Source of the DNA: Tannerella sp.
Lineage (GTDB): Bacteria; Bacteroidota; Bacteroidia; Bacteroidales; Tannerellaceae
Assembly (NCBI GenBank): GCA_031269635.1
Contig: JAISYY010000281.1
Location: 1-9,968, forward strand
Direction of reading: 5' to 3'
Length of the DNA: 9,968 bases
The translations under genes were made by a program, and so were the position numbers. Of the stretch, positions 1-7,213 are shown one piece after another. The notes beneath the pieces are model-generated. The model saw only the letters and a list, made by a program, of their open reading frames with translations. It searched no databases and was not told the DNA's origin. Numbering within the stretch: the first letter of the stretch is position 1; every line of letters begins with the position of its first letter.

Positions 1-219
1 TCATTTTTTGATAATACCTTGCGCCTGAATTTTATGGTATATGATATTTTTGATTGGGTAAAACAGGAAAATCACATACGAATAAATAACATTTACTGGG
101 ATATGCATAAAAAATATGAGACCCGCTATGCGACGCTGTCCTTTACCTATATGTTCAATAATTACAGTAAGAAATACCGTGGCGGCAGCGCGGCGCAAGA
201 TGATATCGACCGTTTTTAA
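1..219 (+). CDS. C-terminal end of an outer-membrane beta-barrel (TonB-dependent-receptor-like) protein, 5' truncated
   Basis: Frame 1 is open from the first base to the TAA at 217-219, giving 72 residues of a protein whose start lies outside the window. The visible part alternates polar and hydrophobic/aromatic residues, as amphipathic transmembrane strands do. It includes a strand YATLSFTYMFNNY that resembles the last barrel strand of Bacteroidota outer-membrane proteins. It ends in a hydrophilic tail (RGGSAAQDDIDRF) with a terminal phenylalanine, a style seen in the outer-membrane beta-barrel family related to TonB-dependent receptors. The TTG at 19 is an internal leucine codon, not a start. 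The barrel assignment is inferred from this short tail; substrate and full length cannot be judged. The gene converges on the nucleoside hydrolase gene, with 58 bases between the stop codons and no clear terminator there. Confidence 0.6.
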   Translation, partial: SFFDNTLRLNFMVYDIFDWVKQENHIRINNIYWDMHKKYETRYATLSFTYMFNNYSKKYRGGSAAQDDIDRF

Positions 220-277
220 AACGCTTTTAAAATAAACAGGATAGAACGGCTGTCCCTCCGGAATGTGCTTACCTCGG

Positions 278-1258
278 CTACATTGAATTACCCGTCATCA
301 AATCCGTTATCACTTCAGATATTGCGCTTTTTTCGACTCCGTCTTTAATTTTCAAAAAGCGATGATTGCTTTTTTCGCCCCATTTCCAATAATTACTGCC
401 ATCTGCATTTACAATACATTTTCCATTGTCTTCAAACTCAAAAAAATCCATTGACTGCGGAACAAGCAGCAAAACCGCTGTCTGATCCCAACTGGCCCGT
501 CCGGCGAAACGGTTATACAGTTCATATCCCCGGTATACGGGATGATCCGCCGGCAGGCGTTTTTTTAGTTCCGCGTCACCTGTAATGATGTCCTGTCCTG
601 TTTCCCAGCCGCTGAAGACGACTTCCTTTTCCCAGTTTTCGAGGCAATAAAACGTAGATGCCGGATCCGGACGATAGAAATTCGCCTCCTTTCCTTCCGG
701 GAACTGTCCGCCCATGCAATACCACTTTTGCACTTTGTTTTTCACCAGCGATTTCCCGTCAAGTGGAGAAATGCTGTCCGGTTCGGATTGAAGCAAATTT
801 TGCAGGCTGCTTAAATGTCCCACCGTGATGATAATAACAGCGTTGTCGGGAGATGTGGCCAGCAGTCGGCGATAGGTTTCGGTCGCAGAAGGACACGTCT
901 GCCAGGAGGTCAGGGGATGGGGATATTCTTCGGACAGTTGCCGAGTATAACGGGAATGGTTGGCAAGTCGGGTCTGGTTTTCCGGAAAACCTATTGGCAG
1001 ATGGCCGTGTCCGTAATGCCGGTTCAAGGCGCTTGCACAGGTTGGCGCGAAGGGGTCGTCACTGGTAACAATCACGCCAAGAAGTGAGATCCTGTTTTGT
1101 TTATGAAGGTTATGGAGCATTGCCAGCGCCCCCACGTCGTCAATGTCGGAATCCATATCCGTATCGAAGATAACTCTTGGCCGTGTATCCGGCGCTCCGT
1201 TCGGTCCGACACAACCGAACAGTACGGCCAGCATAAAAAACAATAAATGCCTGTACAT
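278..1258 (-). CDS. Nucleoside hydrolase-superfamily lipoprotein
   Basis: The 326-residue protein starts with a lipoprotein signal peptide: hydrophobic residues 5-14 and a lipobox L13-F14-G15-C16, so Cys16 should be lipidated. Residues after Cys16 (VGPNGA) lack the acidic surface-export signal of Bacteroidota lipoproteins, so a periplasm-facing location is more likely. The mature N-terminus has DTDMDSDIDDVGAL at 32-45, the aspartate cluster that binds calcium and ribose in inosine-uridine-preferring nucleoside hydrolases. Later segments (LGVIVTSDD; VIIITVGHLSSLQNLL) also fit that fold. The C-terminal His-Asp signature of classical enzymes appears here as W257-D258 (SWDQTAVLLL), so the metal-binding Asp remains but the catalytic His is replaced. 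This suggests a divergent branch whose substrate may not be a common nucleoside. Family membership is well supported; the reaction is not. The ATG lies 24 bases beyond a transposase-fragment stop codon and 14 bases from that element's end. Confidence 0.85.
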   Translation of the reverse strand: MYRHLLFFMLAVLFGCVGPNGAPDTRPRVIFDTDMDSDIDDVGALAMLHNLHKQNRISLLGVIVTSDDPFAPTCASALNRHYGHGHLPIGFPENQTRLANHSRYTRQLSEEYPHPLTSWQTCPSATETYRRLLATSPDNAVIIITVGHLSSLQNLLQSEPDSISPLDGKSLVKNKVQKWYCMGGQFPEGKEANFYRPDPASTFYCLENWEKEVVFSGWETGQDIITGDAELKKRLPADHPVYRGYELYNRFAGRASWDQTAVLLLVPQSMDFFEFEDNGKCIVNADGSNYWKWGEKSNHRFLKIKDGVEKSAISEVITDLMTGNSM

Positions 1259-1282
1259 AACATATCTATTTTAAGTAGTGTC

Positions 1283-1369
1283 TTATTGTGTCTCGTTGCC
1301 GGATTTGCCATTCTTAATCAAATCATTACTATGGCAATGCGGACATTGAATTTCTGTTGTATATATCAT
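1283..1369 (-). pseudogene. N-terminal fragment of an IS1-family-type transposase (zinc ribbon)
   Basis: The minus strand from ATG (1369-1367) to TAA (1285-1283) encodes 28 residues containing CPHCHSNDLIKNGKSGN. A CPxC knuckle followed by S-x-x-x-x-K-N-G-K is the start of the zinc ribbon found in IS1-type transposases (InsA-like) and their Bacteroidota relatives. In those proteins the sequence normally continues with a QRYxC stretch carrying the second cysteine pair. Here it stops right after E-T-Q, so the second half of the zinc ribbon and the whole catalytic domain are missing. It is therefore a truncated remnant rather than a working gene, though it may still be transcribed from the box at 1386-1393. 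Recognition rests on a short motif. Confidence 0.6.
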
Positions 1370-1385
1370 TACTTACTATTTTACG

Positions 1386-1393
1386 CAAAGATA
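1386..1393 (-). promoter_or_regulatory. Bacteroidota -7 promoter element inside the IS1-like fragment
   Basis: Read on the minus strand this is TATCTTTG, a full match to the TAnnTTTG -7 element. It lies 16 bases upstream of the transposase-fragment ATG and about 130 bases upstream of the nucleoside hydrolase ATG, oriented toward both. A TTG upstream is spaced too closely (14 bases) to be an ideal -33 element. No other -7 match was seen closer to the hydrolase start, so this may be its promoter. Confidence 0.5.
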
Positions 1394-1465
1394 CAAAATA
1401 ATCCTGACAATTTATGACTCTACCTGTTTTTCGTCGCCAAAACACCTAATTTCATTCTTTTTACA

Positions 1466-1473
1466 TACCTTTG
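1466..1473 (+). promoter_or_regulatory. -7 promoter element for the gamma-carbonic anhydrase-like gene and the fusion gene
   Basis: TACCTTTG matches TAnnTTTG exactly and ends 35 bases before the ATG at 1509, a normal leader length. No clear -33 TTTG sits at the usual spacing. It should drive both overlapping plus-strand genes. Confidence 0.55.
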
Positions 1474-1508
1474 TAGCCGTAAACAACGTAACTACTACAT
1501 TAAAATTT

Positions 1509-2021
1509 ATGGCATTAATAAAATCTGTAAGGGGTTTTACTCCTGTTATCGGTGAAGATACTTATTTGGCCGACAATGCAGCGATCATCGGCGATGTGGT
1601 GATAGGCGAAGGCTGCAGTATATGGTTCGGAACGGTGCTCCGGGGAGATGTAAACTCCATAAAAATAGGGAACGGTGTAAATATTCAGGACGGTTCCGTG
1701 TTGCATACATTATATGAGAAATCGACAATAGAAATCGGCGACGATGTTTCGATAGGACATAATGTGACCGTTCATGGCGCTAAAATATGCAACGGAGCGC
1801 TTATCGGAATGGGCGCCGTGGTACTTGATCATGCGGTTATCGGCGAAGGAGCGATTGTTGCGGCGGGATCGGTCGTACTCAATAACACGCTGGTCGAACC
1901 CGGAAGCATATATGCCGGCGTTCCGGCTAAATTCGTGAAAAAAGTAGACCCTGAACAGTCGAAGGAAATAAACCAAAAAATAGCGCGTAATTATCATATA
2001 TATGCGTCATGGTACAAATAA
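1509..2021 (+). CDS. Gamma-carbonic anhydrase-like hexapeptide-repeat protein (YrdA/PaaY type)
   Basis: This 170-residue protein is almost entirely built of imperfect hexapeptide repeats (for example AIIGDV-VIGEGC-SIWFGT, EIGDDV-SIGHNV, LIGMGA-VVLDHA), which fold as a left-handed beta-helix. It ends in a short alpha-helical tail (about 150-170), and such proteins form trimers. The three histidines expected to bind the metal are present as H66 (VLHT), H84 (SIGHN) and H89 (TVHGA), and R45/D47 and Q60/D61 sit where this family has them. The length is typical of the cytosolic YrdA/CaiE/PaaY group. Members range from active carbonic anhydrases to proteins of unknown activity, so catalysis is not certain. 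The ATG at 1509 follows a -7 element and gives the standard family N-terminus. The last 13 bases overlap the next gene, so the two are probably cotranscribed and translationally coupled. Confidence 0.9.
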   Translation: MALIKSVRGFTPVIGEDTYLADNAAIIGDVVIGEGCSIWFGTVLRGDVNSIKIGNGVNIQDGSVLHTLYEKSTIEIGDDVSIGHNVTVHGAKICNGALIGMGAVVLDHAVIGEGAIVAAGSVVLNNTLVEPGSIYAGVPAKFVKKVDPEQSKEINQKIARNYHIYASWYK

Positions 2022-4201
2022 TTTCCCGAAATATAAAAAAAAGGCGCCTGACAGCAGGAGTAATCGTATGCTGCCTGATTCTTGCCGGTCTATGGCTGGC
2101 AATGCCGTCCAATTATTACATACGGCGGGCGCTGATCCATCTTACGCCTGAAATAGACCAGTATCCTATTTTTGAAAATCGCATCGTGAAAGCGGGTGAT
2201 CCACAGCCCTGGCCTCTTTCCGAATATTACAACAAACTCTCCATTCCCGGCAAATACGTTCAAGATTTTGATGAATATGGTACGGTCGCTTATGTGATTA
2301 TTCAAAATGGAGAATTGCTGTTTGAACAATACTGGGATCATTACTCGCCCCAGTCGCACAGCAACTCGTTCTCCATGGCGAAAAGCATTATTTCTTTTGC
2401 TGTCGGATGCGCTATTGACGACGGAGTTATCAGTCATATAGATCAGCCGGTCAGCGATTTTTTCCCGCAATTCGGCCGTTATAACGGAAAACAAATGACG
2501 ATCCGTCACCTGTTGACTATGAGTGCGGGCGTTGATTTCCAGGAGGCATATACTTCCCTGTTCTCTCCTACTACACAATTATATTACGGCAATGACCTCG
2601 GGAAAATCATTTTCGGGATGAAACAGATCGAAGAACCCGGCATGAATTTTATCTACCAAAGCGGCGTAACCCAGTTGTTGGCTTTCATCCTGAAAAAAGC
2701 AACCGGCGAGAACATCAGTTCATACGTTTCCCGCAAGTTGTGGACGCCGATACAGGCCGAAGAAGATGCGATATGGTCGCTTGACCGTAAAGACGGATTT
2801 GAAAAAGCATATTGCTGTTTCAACAGTAATGCGCGCGATTTCGCCCGCCTGGGGCAATTGGTACTGAACGGAGGCCAATGGAACGGGACACAAATTGTAC
2901 CGGAACAATACATAACGGACGCCACGATGGCCGACAATCGTCTGATATTCAAAAAGTACGGAGAAATAAACCGGCATTACGGATATCAGTTCTGGATACT
3001 TGAAAAAAACGGAATAAGAATCCCTTACTTACGTGGAATTAAAGGCCAGTATGTGTTTATCATCCCGGAGAAAAATGCCGTCGTCGTCAGACTCGGACAC
3101 AAGAGATCCGGCAAGGAAACGGATGACGGGCATTATCCGGCGGATGTGGATATTTGGTTAGACGCCGCTTTTGAGATGCTCGACGAAACGCCCGGACATG
3201 CTCGTCTGGTATTTGGAGGCGACCTGATGCAGCATATCCCCCAGGTCAACGCGGCAAGAAACAGCGACGGCGTATGCGATTATACCGAATCATTCCGTTA
3301 TGTGAAGCCGGTATTCGAACAGGCCGACCTGTCATTCATAAATCTTGAAACTACTTTGACGACAGCCGGGTATTATACGGGGTTTCCGTTATTCCGTTCA
3401 CCGGCGGAAATTGCCGGAGCATTAAGTGATACAGGCATTGATGTTGTTGTCATGGCCAATAATCACGCTTTCGACAGCGGCAAAAACGGTGTCATCACGA
3501 CGCTGGAACTGCTTGATGCGGCGGGAATAAAACATACGGGCGTATTTACCGACAGCCGCCGGTTCATCCGGGATCATCCGTTGATACTCCGGGCAAAAGG
3601 CCTTACGTTCGCGCTGTTTAATTATACTTACGGGACAAACGGACTGCCGGTGCCGGAAGGGTTGAGTATCAACCGCATGGATTCATTTACGGTCGCACGC
3701 GACATTGCACTGACAGACCGCACAAAAATTGACTGCATCATCGTGTTTTTTCATTGGGGGGATGAATATGCCAGGTATCCGAACAATGAACAGATAGCGC
3801 TTGCCGAACTGTGCCACCGGTATGGTGCGGAAATTGTCATAGGAAGTCACCCGCATGTCGTACAACCCATTTCCGTTCACGAAAATACCTGTACGGACGG
3901 TTCCGGGAAAAAACAAAATCCTGCCGGCCACGTGACGGTTTATTCACTGGGCAATTTAGCATCCAATCAACGCGACCGCTATCAGGACGGCGGTATAATT
4001 GTCACGCTGGATGTATCGAAAGAGAAAAACAAACCGCTGACGGTGAACACTTCCTACACGCCGGTCTGGGTAAAGCTTCCGAAATACAGCATATTGCCGC
4101 CCTGGGTCGCCGACACGATCACGATGTCCGTATCCGAACGTCGTGCATACGAGCAGTATATTGGCGACATCCGGGAACTTCTTTCACCGGGTGCAGAGTA
4201 A
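2009..4201 (+). CDS. Membrane-anchored fusion of a beta-lactamase-like serine hydrolase and a CapA-type metallophosphatase
   Basis: The 730-residue frame is uninterrupted. Residues 1-13 are basic and 15-31 hydrophobic, a signal anchor placing the rest in the periplasm. Residues about 85-385 are a class C beta-lactamase/NylB-like serine hydrolase: S122-M-A-K125 is the SxxK nucleophile motif, Y216-Q-S-G is the tyrosine motif in the Y-x-S form common in NylB relatives, K345-G-Q replaces KTG, and CCFNSNARDFARLGQL (269-284) is characteristic of this branch. After a short linker, residues about 398-670 are a PGA_cap/CapA domain with GGD405, N445-L-E447, N484-N-H486-AFD489, H582-WGDEY, GSH614-PH616 and YSLGN649, the metallophosphoesterase-like motifs of that family. 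CapA proteins act in poly-gamma-glutamate capsule systems, and the hydrolase family cleaves amides or esters, including D-peptides and cyclic or linear oligoamides. A joint envelope role is inferred. The start overlaps the preceding stop by 13 bases; CapA homologues are usually separate proteins. Confidence 0.88.
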   Translation: MVQIISRNIKKRRLTAGVIVCCLILAGLWLAMPSNYYIRRALIHLTPEIDQYPIFENRIVKAGDPQPWPLSEYYNKLSIPGKYVQDFDEYGTVAYVIIQNGELLFEQYWDHYSPQSHSNSFSMAKSIISFAVGCAIDDGVISHIDQPVSDFFPQFGRYNGKQMTIRHLLTMSAGVDFQEAYTSLFSPTTQLYYGNDLGKIIFGMKQIEEPGMNFIYQSGVTQLLAFILKKATGENISSYVSRKLWTPIQAEEDAIWSLDRKDGFEKAYCCFNSNARDFARLGQLVLNGGQWNGTQIVPEQYITDATMADNRLIFKKYGEINRHYGYQFWILEKNGIRIPYLRGIKGQYVFIIPEKNAVVVRLGHKRSGKETDDGHYPADVDIWLDAAFEMLDETPGHARLVFGGDLMQHIPQVNAARNSDGVCDYTESFRYVKPVFEQADLSFINLETTLTTAGYYTGFPLFRSPAEIAGALSDTGIDVVVMANNHAFDSGKNGVITTLELLDAAGIKHTGVFTDSRRFIRDHPLILRAKGLTFALFNYTYGTNGLPVPEGLSINRMDSFTVARDIALTDRTKIDCIIVFFHWGDEYARYPNNEQIALAELCHRYGAEIVIGSHPHVVQPISVHENTCTDGSGKKQNPAGHVTVYSLGNLASNQRDRYQDGGIIVTLDVSKEKNKPLTVNTSYTPVWVKLPKYSILPPWVADTITMSVSERRAYEQYIGDIRELLSPGAE

Positions 4202-4211
4202 ACGTAACAGG

Positions 4212-4238
4212 TTCCCATTTTCCGCCCGGGAATGGGAA
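4212..4238. terminator. Hairpin between convergent genes, possible bidirectional terminator
   Basis: TTCCCATT at 4212-4219 pairs perfectly with AATGGGAA at 4231-4238. Two wobble pairs and one C-G pair extend the stem inward to a 5-base loop. It begins 10 bases after the fusion gene stop and lies 47 bases beyond the waaA stop on the other strand, where a shared terminator would be expected. No T-run follows on either strand, so it is not a classical Rho-independent terminator. Confidence 0.4.
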
Positions 4239-4285
4239 TGTCCGTACAGGATTCATAGATCACAGTTCCGCAACGGCCGTCATCG

Positions 4286-5518
4286 TCAGGCGGAAGTAAA
4301 AAATGACAGGATTTTTTCTGTCGCTCCTGCGTTTTTATCAACGAAATCTCCGGCAGCCGCTCCTGCTATGCGGCGCGAACCGGGATCGGATATAAAATTA
4401 TTCATACAGTCGGTAAATGCCGTTTCATTGTCAACAGAAAAGCCTCCACCGCAGTTTATCAGATTTTTAGCTTCTTTAAATTTATGGTATTTGGGGCCGA
4501 AAACAACCGGAATACCATAAACAGCCGCTTCCAGCGTATTATGTATTCCGCCGCCAAAACCTCCGCCGATATAAGCCACATCTCCATAACGATAGATTGA
4601 TGAAAGCAAACCGAAACTGTCGATTATCAGACAGTCATTCGTCCGTAAGGATTCTTCGCTTGATTCCGACAAACGAATGGAAGGGCGATTCAGCAACGAT
4701 TGTATATATAAAAGATGCTCACGATGAATCTCATGAGGTGCGATGATCAATTTCACTTCGGGGTGCGTGTTAAAATACGGGATAATAATTTCTTCATCTT
4801 CGGGCCAGGAGCTTCCGGCAATCAGCATCAGCTTACCTGCTCCCGCAAAAGCTTCCATTTCCGGTAGAAGGCGTGCATTATGCTGTATTTCAAGTACACG
4901 GTCAAAACGTGTATCGCCGCAAACTTCCACATTATTAATGCCATAGTCGGCCAGCAGTTTCCGGGAATCCTCATCCTGAACAAATAAACGTTCATCACAT
5001 AACAACGCTTTACGATACCACGCACCGTTCCATTTGAAAAACAGCTGGCCGGGACGAAACACGGCTGATATAAGGTATGTTTTTATGTTGCGCCTCTTCA
5101 GCTCGGTAAGGTAATTGAGCCAGAACTCGTATTTGATAAAAACAGCCACAGCCGGGTTTGCCAGATTCAGGAATTTACGCACTTTGAAAGGCGTGTCGAA
5201 AGGCAAATAACAAATCACATCCGCTCCTTCGTAATTTTTACGGACTTCATATCCGGAGGGAGAAAAAAACGTCAGCAAGATTTTATATTGCGGATGACGC
5301 TTCCGGATGGTTTCGATCATCGGTCGTCCCTGTTCAAATTCTCCCAGCGATGCGGCATGGAACCAGATATATTTGGCTTTGCGGTCAATATTTTTCCGCA
5401 GGATCCCGTTCGTAAACCATTGCCCGATGCGTGTCATACGCGCTTTTCTATTGAAAAAAGAAGCTACCTCAACTGATAATGAGTATAAATGTAATGCTAA
5501 AGTATATAAATAATGCAC
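4286..5518 (-). CDS. waaA: 3-deoxy-D-manno-octulosonic acid (Kdo) transferase
   Basis: This enzyme transfers Kdo from CMP-Kdo to lipid IV-A at the inner membrane, the first step of lipopolysaccharide core assembly. The 410-residue length fits the family. An N-terminal hydrophobic stretch (about 3-22) acts as membrane anchor. The acceptor-side domain follows, with WFHAASLGE60FEQGRP carrying the catalytic glutamate, then FFSPSGYE and the KYEFW motif (129-133). The C-terminal GT-B half has AGSSWPEDE (234-242), the PHEI motif (261-264) and GGGFGGGIHNTLEAA (318-332) with the following PVVFGP, which bind the nucleotide sugar. The start is GTG at 5518-5516; it is the only start that keeps the normal N-terminus, because an in-frame stop lies 12 bases upstream and the first ATG is codon 28. 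It follows gltX by 48 bases on the same strand, so the two are probably one transcript. Confidence 0.95.
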   Translation of the reverse strand: MHYLYTLALHLYSLSVEVASFFNRKARMTRIGQWFTNGILRKNIDRKAKYIWFHAASLGEFEQGRPMIETIRKRHPQYKILLTFFSPSGYEVRKNYEGADVICYLPFDTPFKVRKFLNLANPAVAVFIKYEFWLNYLTELKRRNIKTYLISAVFRPGQLFFKWNGAWYRKALLCDERLFVQDEDSRKLLADYGINNVEVCGDTRFDRVLEIQHNARLLPEMEAFAGAGKLMLIAGSSWPEDEEIIIPYFNTHPEVKLIIAPHEIHREHLLYIQSLLNRPSIRLSESSEESLRTNDCLIIDSFGLLSSIYRYGDVAYIGGGFGGGIHNTLEAAVYGIPVVFGPKYHKFKEAKNLINCGGGFSVDNETAFTDCMNNFISDPGSRRIAGAAAGDFVDKNAGATEKILSFFTSA

Positions 5519-5566
5519 GATAATCGAAGGTTATTGATTAGTATTCATGTTTCTATATGCTGATTG

Positions 5567-7087
5567 TCAACCTAATACTTCAATAGCTCGCCGCAGTCTC
5601 CGAAGTGTTTCTTCTTTACCGACAGCTTCGGTAATATGAAATATCTGCGGGCCAATGCCTTGCCCTACAAGAGCTAACCGTACAGCATTCATGACATTGC
5701 CAAGATGATATCCTTTTTGTTCGATCCAGGCTTTAACGTATTCCTCCGTTCCTTCTACATCAAAAGGTTCGCGTCTGCTCAATATTTCAGCCAATTCCGC
5801 AAGCTGCGCCGCGCTGTCTTCTTTCCAGCGTTTTTTGCGCGTTTTTTCGTCGTATTCGTCCGGGGCAATGAAAAAATAATATGTCTGTTCCCACAGTTCG
5901 GGAACAAAATTCACACGCTCTTTCATCATACCGGCAACTTTTTCCACATAAGCCGGATCTGCACCGTTAACGCCATGACTTTCGAGTACGGGAATAAACA
6001 TTTCCGCAATGTCACGGTCGCTTCGTTTCTGAATATACCGGTGATTGAACCACTTTCCCTTCTCGTAATCAAATTTGGCTCCGCTCTTACTGCAATGGTT
6101 TAAATCAAAAAGTTTTATCAATTCATCCATTGTCATCAACTCCTGATCATTACCGGGATTCCAACCGAGCAAAGCCAGAAAATTGACAACGGCTTCCGGC
6201 AGGTATCCGCTTTCACGATAACCGGTCGAGACCTCTCCGCTCTTAGGGTCATGCCATTCGAGCGGGAAAACCGGAAATCCGAGACGGTCGCCATCCCGTT
6301 TACTCAGTTTGCCGCCGCCTTCCGGCTTAAGCAATAACGGAAGATGCGCAAAAGCCGGCATCGTATCGGCCCAGCCCAAATAGCGATAGAGCAACACATG
6401 CAACGGTGCGCTCGACAGCCATTCTTCTCCCCGTATCACATGGGTAATCTTCATTAAACGGTCATCCACAATATTGGCGAGATGATACGTCGGCAGGTTA
6501 TCGGCAGACTTAAACAAAACCTTATCGTCAATAATAGAAGAGTTTATGACAACATCGCCTCGTATGAGGTCGCGGACGTGAATATCTTCGTCCGGCTCGA
6601 TTTTTATACGCACGACATAACGCTCACCGGCGTCAATAATCGAGGCCGTTTCGCCGGACGACAATGTCAGGGAATTACGCATCAACATTCTTGTCGAAGC
6701 ATCGTACTGGAAATTAGGGATCTCCTTTCTTTTCGCCTCCAGTTCCTCCGGAGTATCAAACGCTATGTAGGCCAACCCGGCGTCAAGTAACCGGTCAACA
6801 TACTTCCGGTATACAACTTTTCGTTCACTCTGGCGATACGGTCCGTAATCACCGCCGTAGCCCGCTCCTTCATCAAACTTGATACCAAGCCATTTGAATG
6901 TCTCTATTATGTATTCTTCTGCACCCGGCACAAAACGCTGGGAATCCGTATCTTCAATGCGAAGGATCAGTTCTCCGCCTTGTTGCTTTGCAAACAAATA
7001 ATTATACAAAGCCGTACGTACGCCCCCTATATGGAGAGGCCCTGTTGGACTTGGAGCAAAACGTACCCTTACTTTCCGTTCAGACAT
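5567..7087 (-). CDS. gltX: Glutamate--tRNA ligase
   Basis: The enzyme charges tRNA-Glu with glutamate in the cytosol. The 506-residue protein has all class I signatures of Glu[14 protein letters not shown] (11-22) with the HIGH-type motif, [11 protein letters not shown] (42-52) of the glutamate/ATP site, [13 protein letters not shown] (218-230), and KLSKRDG (260-266) as the KMSKS loop. The C-terminal alpha-helical anticodon-binding region (about 330-506) is complete. The cysteine zinc-binding segment present in E. coli GluRS is absent around 107-130 ([16 protein letters not shown]), so this is the zinc-free form. The ATG at 7087-7085 gives the expected [16 protein letters not shown] start. 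The gene is preceded by a -7 element at 7119-7126, diverges from the HD phosphohydrolase gene and is followed by waaA. Confidence 0.97.
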   Translation of the reverse strand: MSERKVRVRFAPSPTGPLHIGGVRTALYNYLFAKQQGGELILRIEDTDSQRFVPGAEEYIIETFKWLGIKFDEGAGYGGDYGPYRQSERKVVYRKYVDRLLDAGLAYIAFDTPEELEAKRKEIPNFQYDASTRMLMRNSLTLSSGETASIIDAGERYVVRIKIEPDEDIHVRDLIRGDVVINSSIIDDKVLFKSADNLPTYHLANIVDDRLMKITHVIRGEEWLSSAPLHVLLYRYLGWADTMPAFAHLPLLLKPEGGGKLSKRDGDRLGFPVFPLEWHDPKSGEVSTGYRESGYLPEAVVNFLALLGWNPGNDQELMTMDELIKLFDLNHCSKSGAKFDYEKGKWFNHRYIQKRSDRDIAEMFIPVLESHGVNGADPAYVEKVAGMMKERVNFVPELWEQTYYFFIAPDEYDEKTRKKRWKEDSAAQLAELAEILSRREPFDVEGTEEYVKAWIEQKGYHLGNVMNAVRLALVGQGIGPQIFHITEAVGKEETLRRLRRAIEVLG

Positions 7088-7118
7088 ATATTTTCCACTT
7101 ACAATATTAAGAATTGTG

Positions 7119-7126
7119 CAAAAGTA
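7119..7126 (-). promoter_or_regulatory. -7 promoter element for gltX-waaA
   Basis: On the minus strand this reads TACTTTTG, an exact match to TAnnTTTG, 31 bases upstream of the gltX ATG. A nine-base T run on the plus strand (7130-7138), an A run on the transcribed orientation, lies just upstream; no clear -33 TTTG was found. Confidence 0.55.
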
Positions 7127-7158
7127 GCGTTTTTTTTTCTCATACTAAATTTTTTGTG

Positions 7159-7166
7159 TATTTTCG
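7159..7166 (+). promoter_or_regulatory. Weak candidate -7 element for the HD phosphohydrolase gene
   Basis: TATTTTCG differs from TAnnTTTG at one position and ends 47 bases before the ATG at 7214. It is the best match in the 126-base gap shared with the divergent gltX promoter, but no -33 element is evident at the right spacing. Confidence 0.3.
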
Positions 7167-7213
7167 CCATAAAAAAAATTACATTTTCAGTCAATCATTA
7201 AAGTGGCATTATT

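Larger units (their letters stand above)
1273..1425 (-). mobile_element. Miniature IS1-like element (MITE-like) bounded by imperfect terminal inverted repeats
   Basis: The ends at 1273-1292 (plus strand) and 1406-1425 (read on the minus strand) match at 14 of 20 aligned positions, with a shared core G-T-A-G-n-G-T-C near the outer edge and T-G-T-C at the inner edge. Between them, read on the minus strand, are a promoter-like TATCTTTG and the opening 28 codons of a zinc-ribbon transposase of the IS1 type; the stop codon falls inside the distal repeat. This is what an internally deleted, non-autonomous derivative of an IS would look like. No convincing target-site duplication is visible at the flanks, so the insertion is probably old or the exact ends are off by a few bases. 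Element type is inferred from the coding fragment plus the repeats. Confidence 0.55.

Noticed and set aside
220..277. Possible terminator between the barrel gene and the hydrolase gene
   Set aside because: Only short repeated TTTTAAAA-like tracts and a 4-bp ACAG/CTGT pairing; no stable hairpin visible.
1072..1311. 79-codon minus-strand frame overlapping the hydrolase start
   Set aside because: It is out of frame with the lipoprotein signal and aspartate motif and crosses the IS-fragment end; no sign that it is translated.
1264..1434. Possible target-site duplication flanking the IS1-like element
   Set aside because: The flanks (ATCTATTTT and GTTTTTCGT) share only T-richness; no 8-9 base identical pair could be found, so none is annotated.
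2090..2578. 162-codon minus-strand open frame inside the fusion gene
   Set aside because: It lies antisense to the clearly coding serine hydrolase domain, has no recognisable motif and no upstream signals; a shadow of the real gene.
3811..4299. 162-codon plus-strand open frame overlapping the CapA domain and the intergenic hairpin
   Set aside because: Out of frame with the conserved CapA motifs (GSHPH, YSLGN) in the same DNA, Cys/Arg/His-rich and low in family likeness; a frame-shifted shadow.
5705..6103. 132-codon plus-strand open frame with a hydrophobic look
   Set aside because: Antisense to the anticodon-binding region of gltX; its phenylalanine-rich composition is the mirror of Glu/Lys codons on the real strand.
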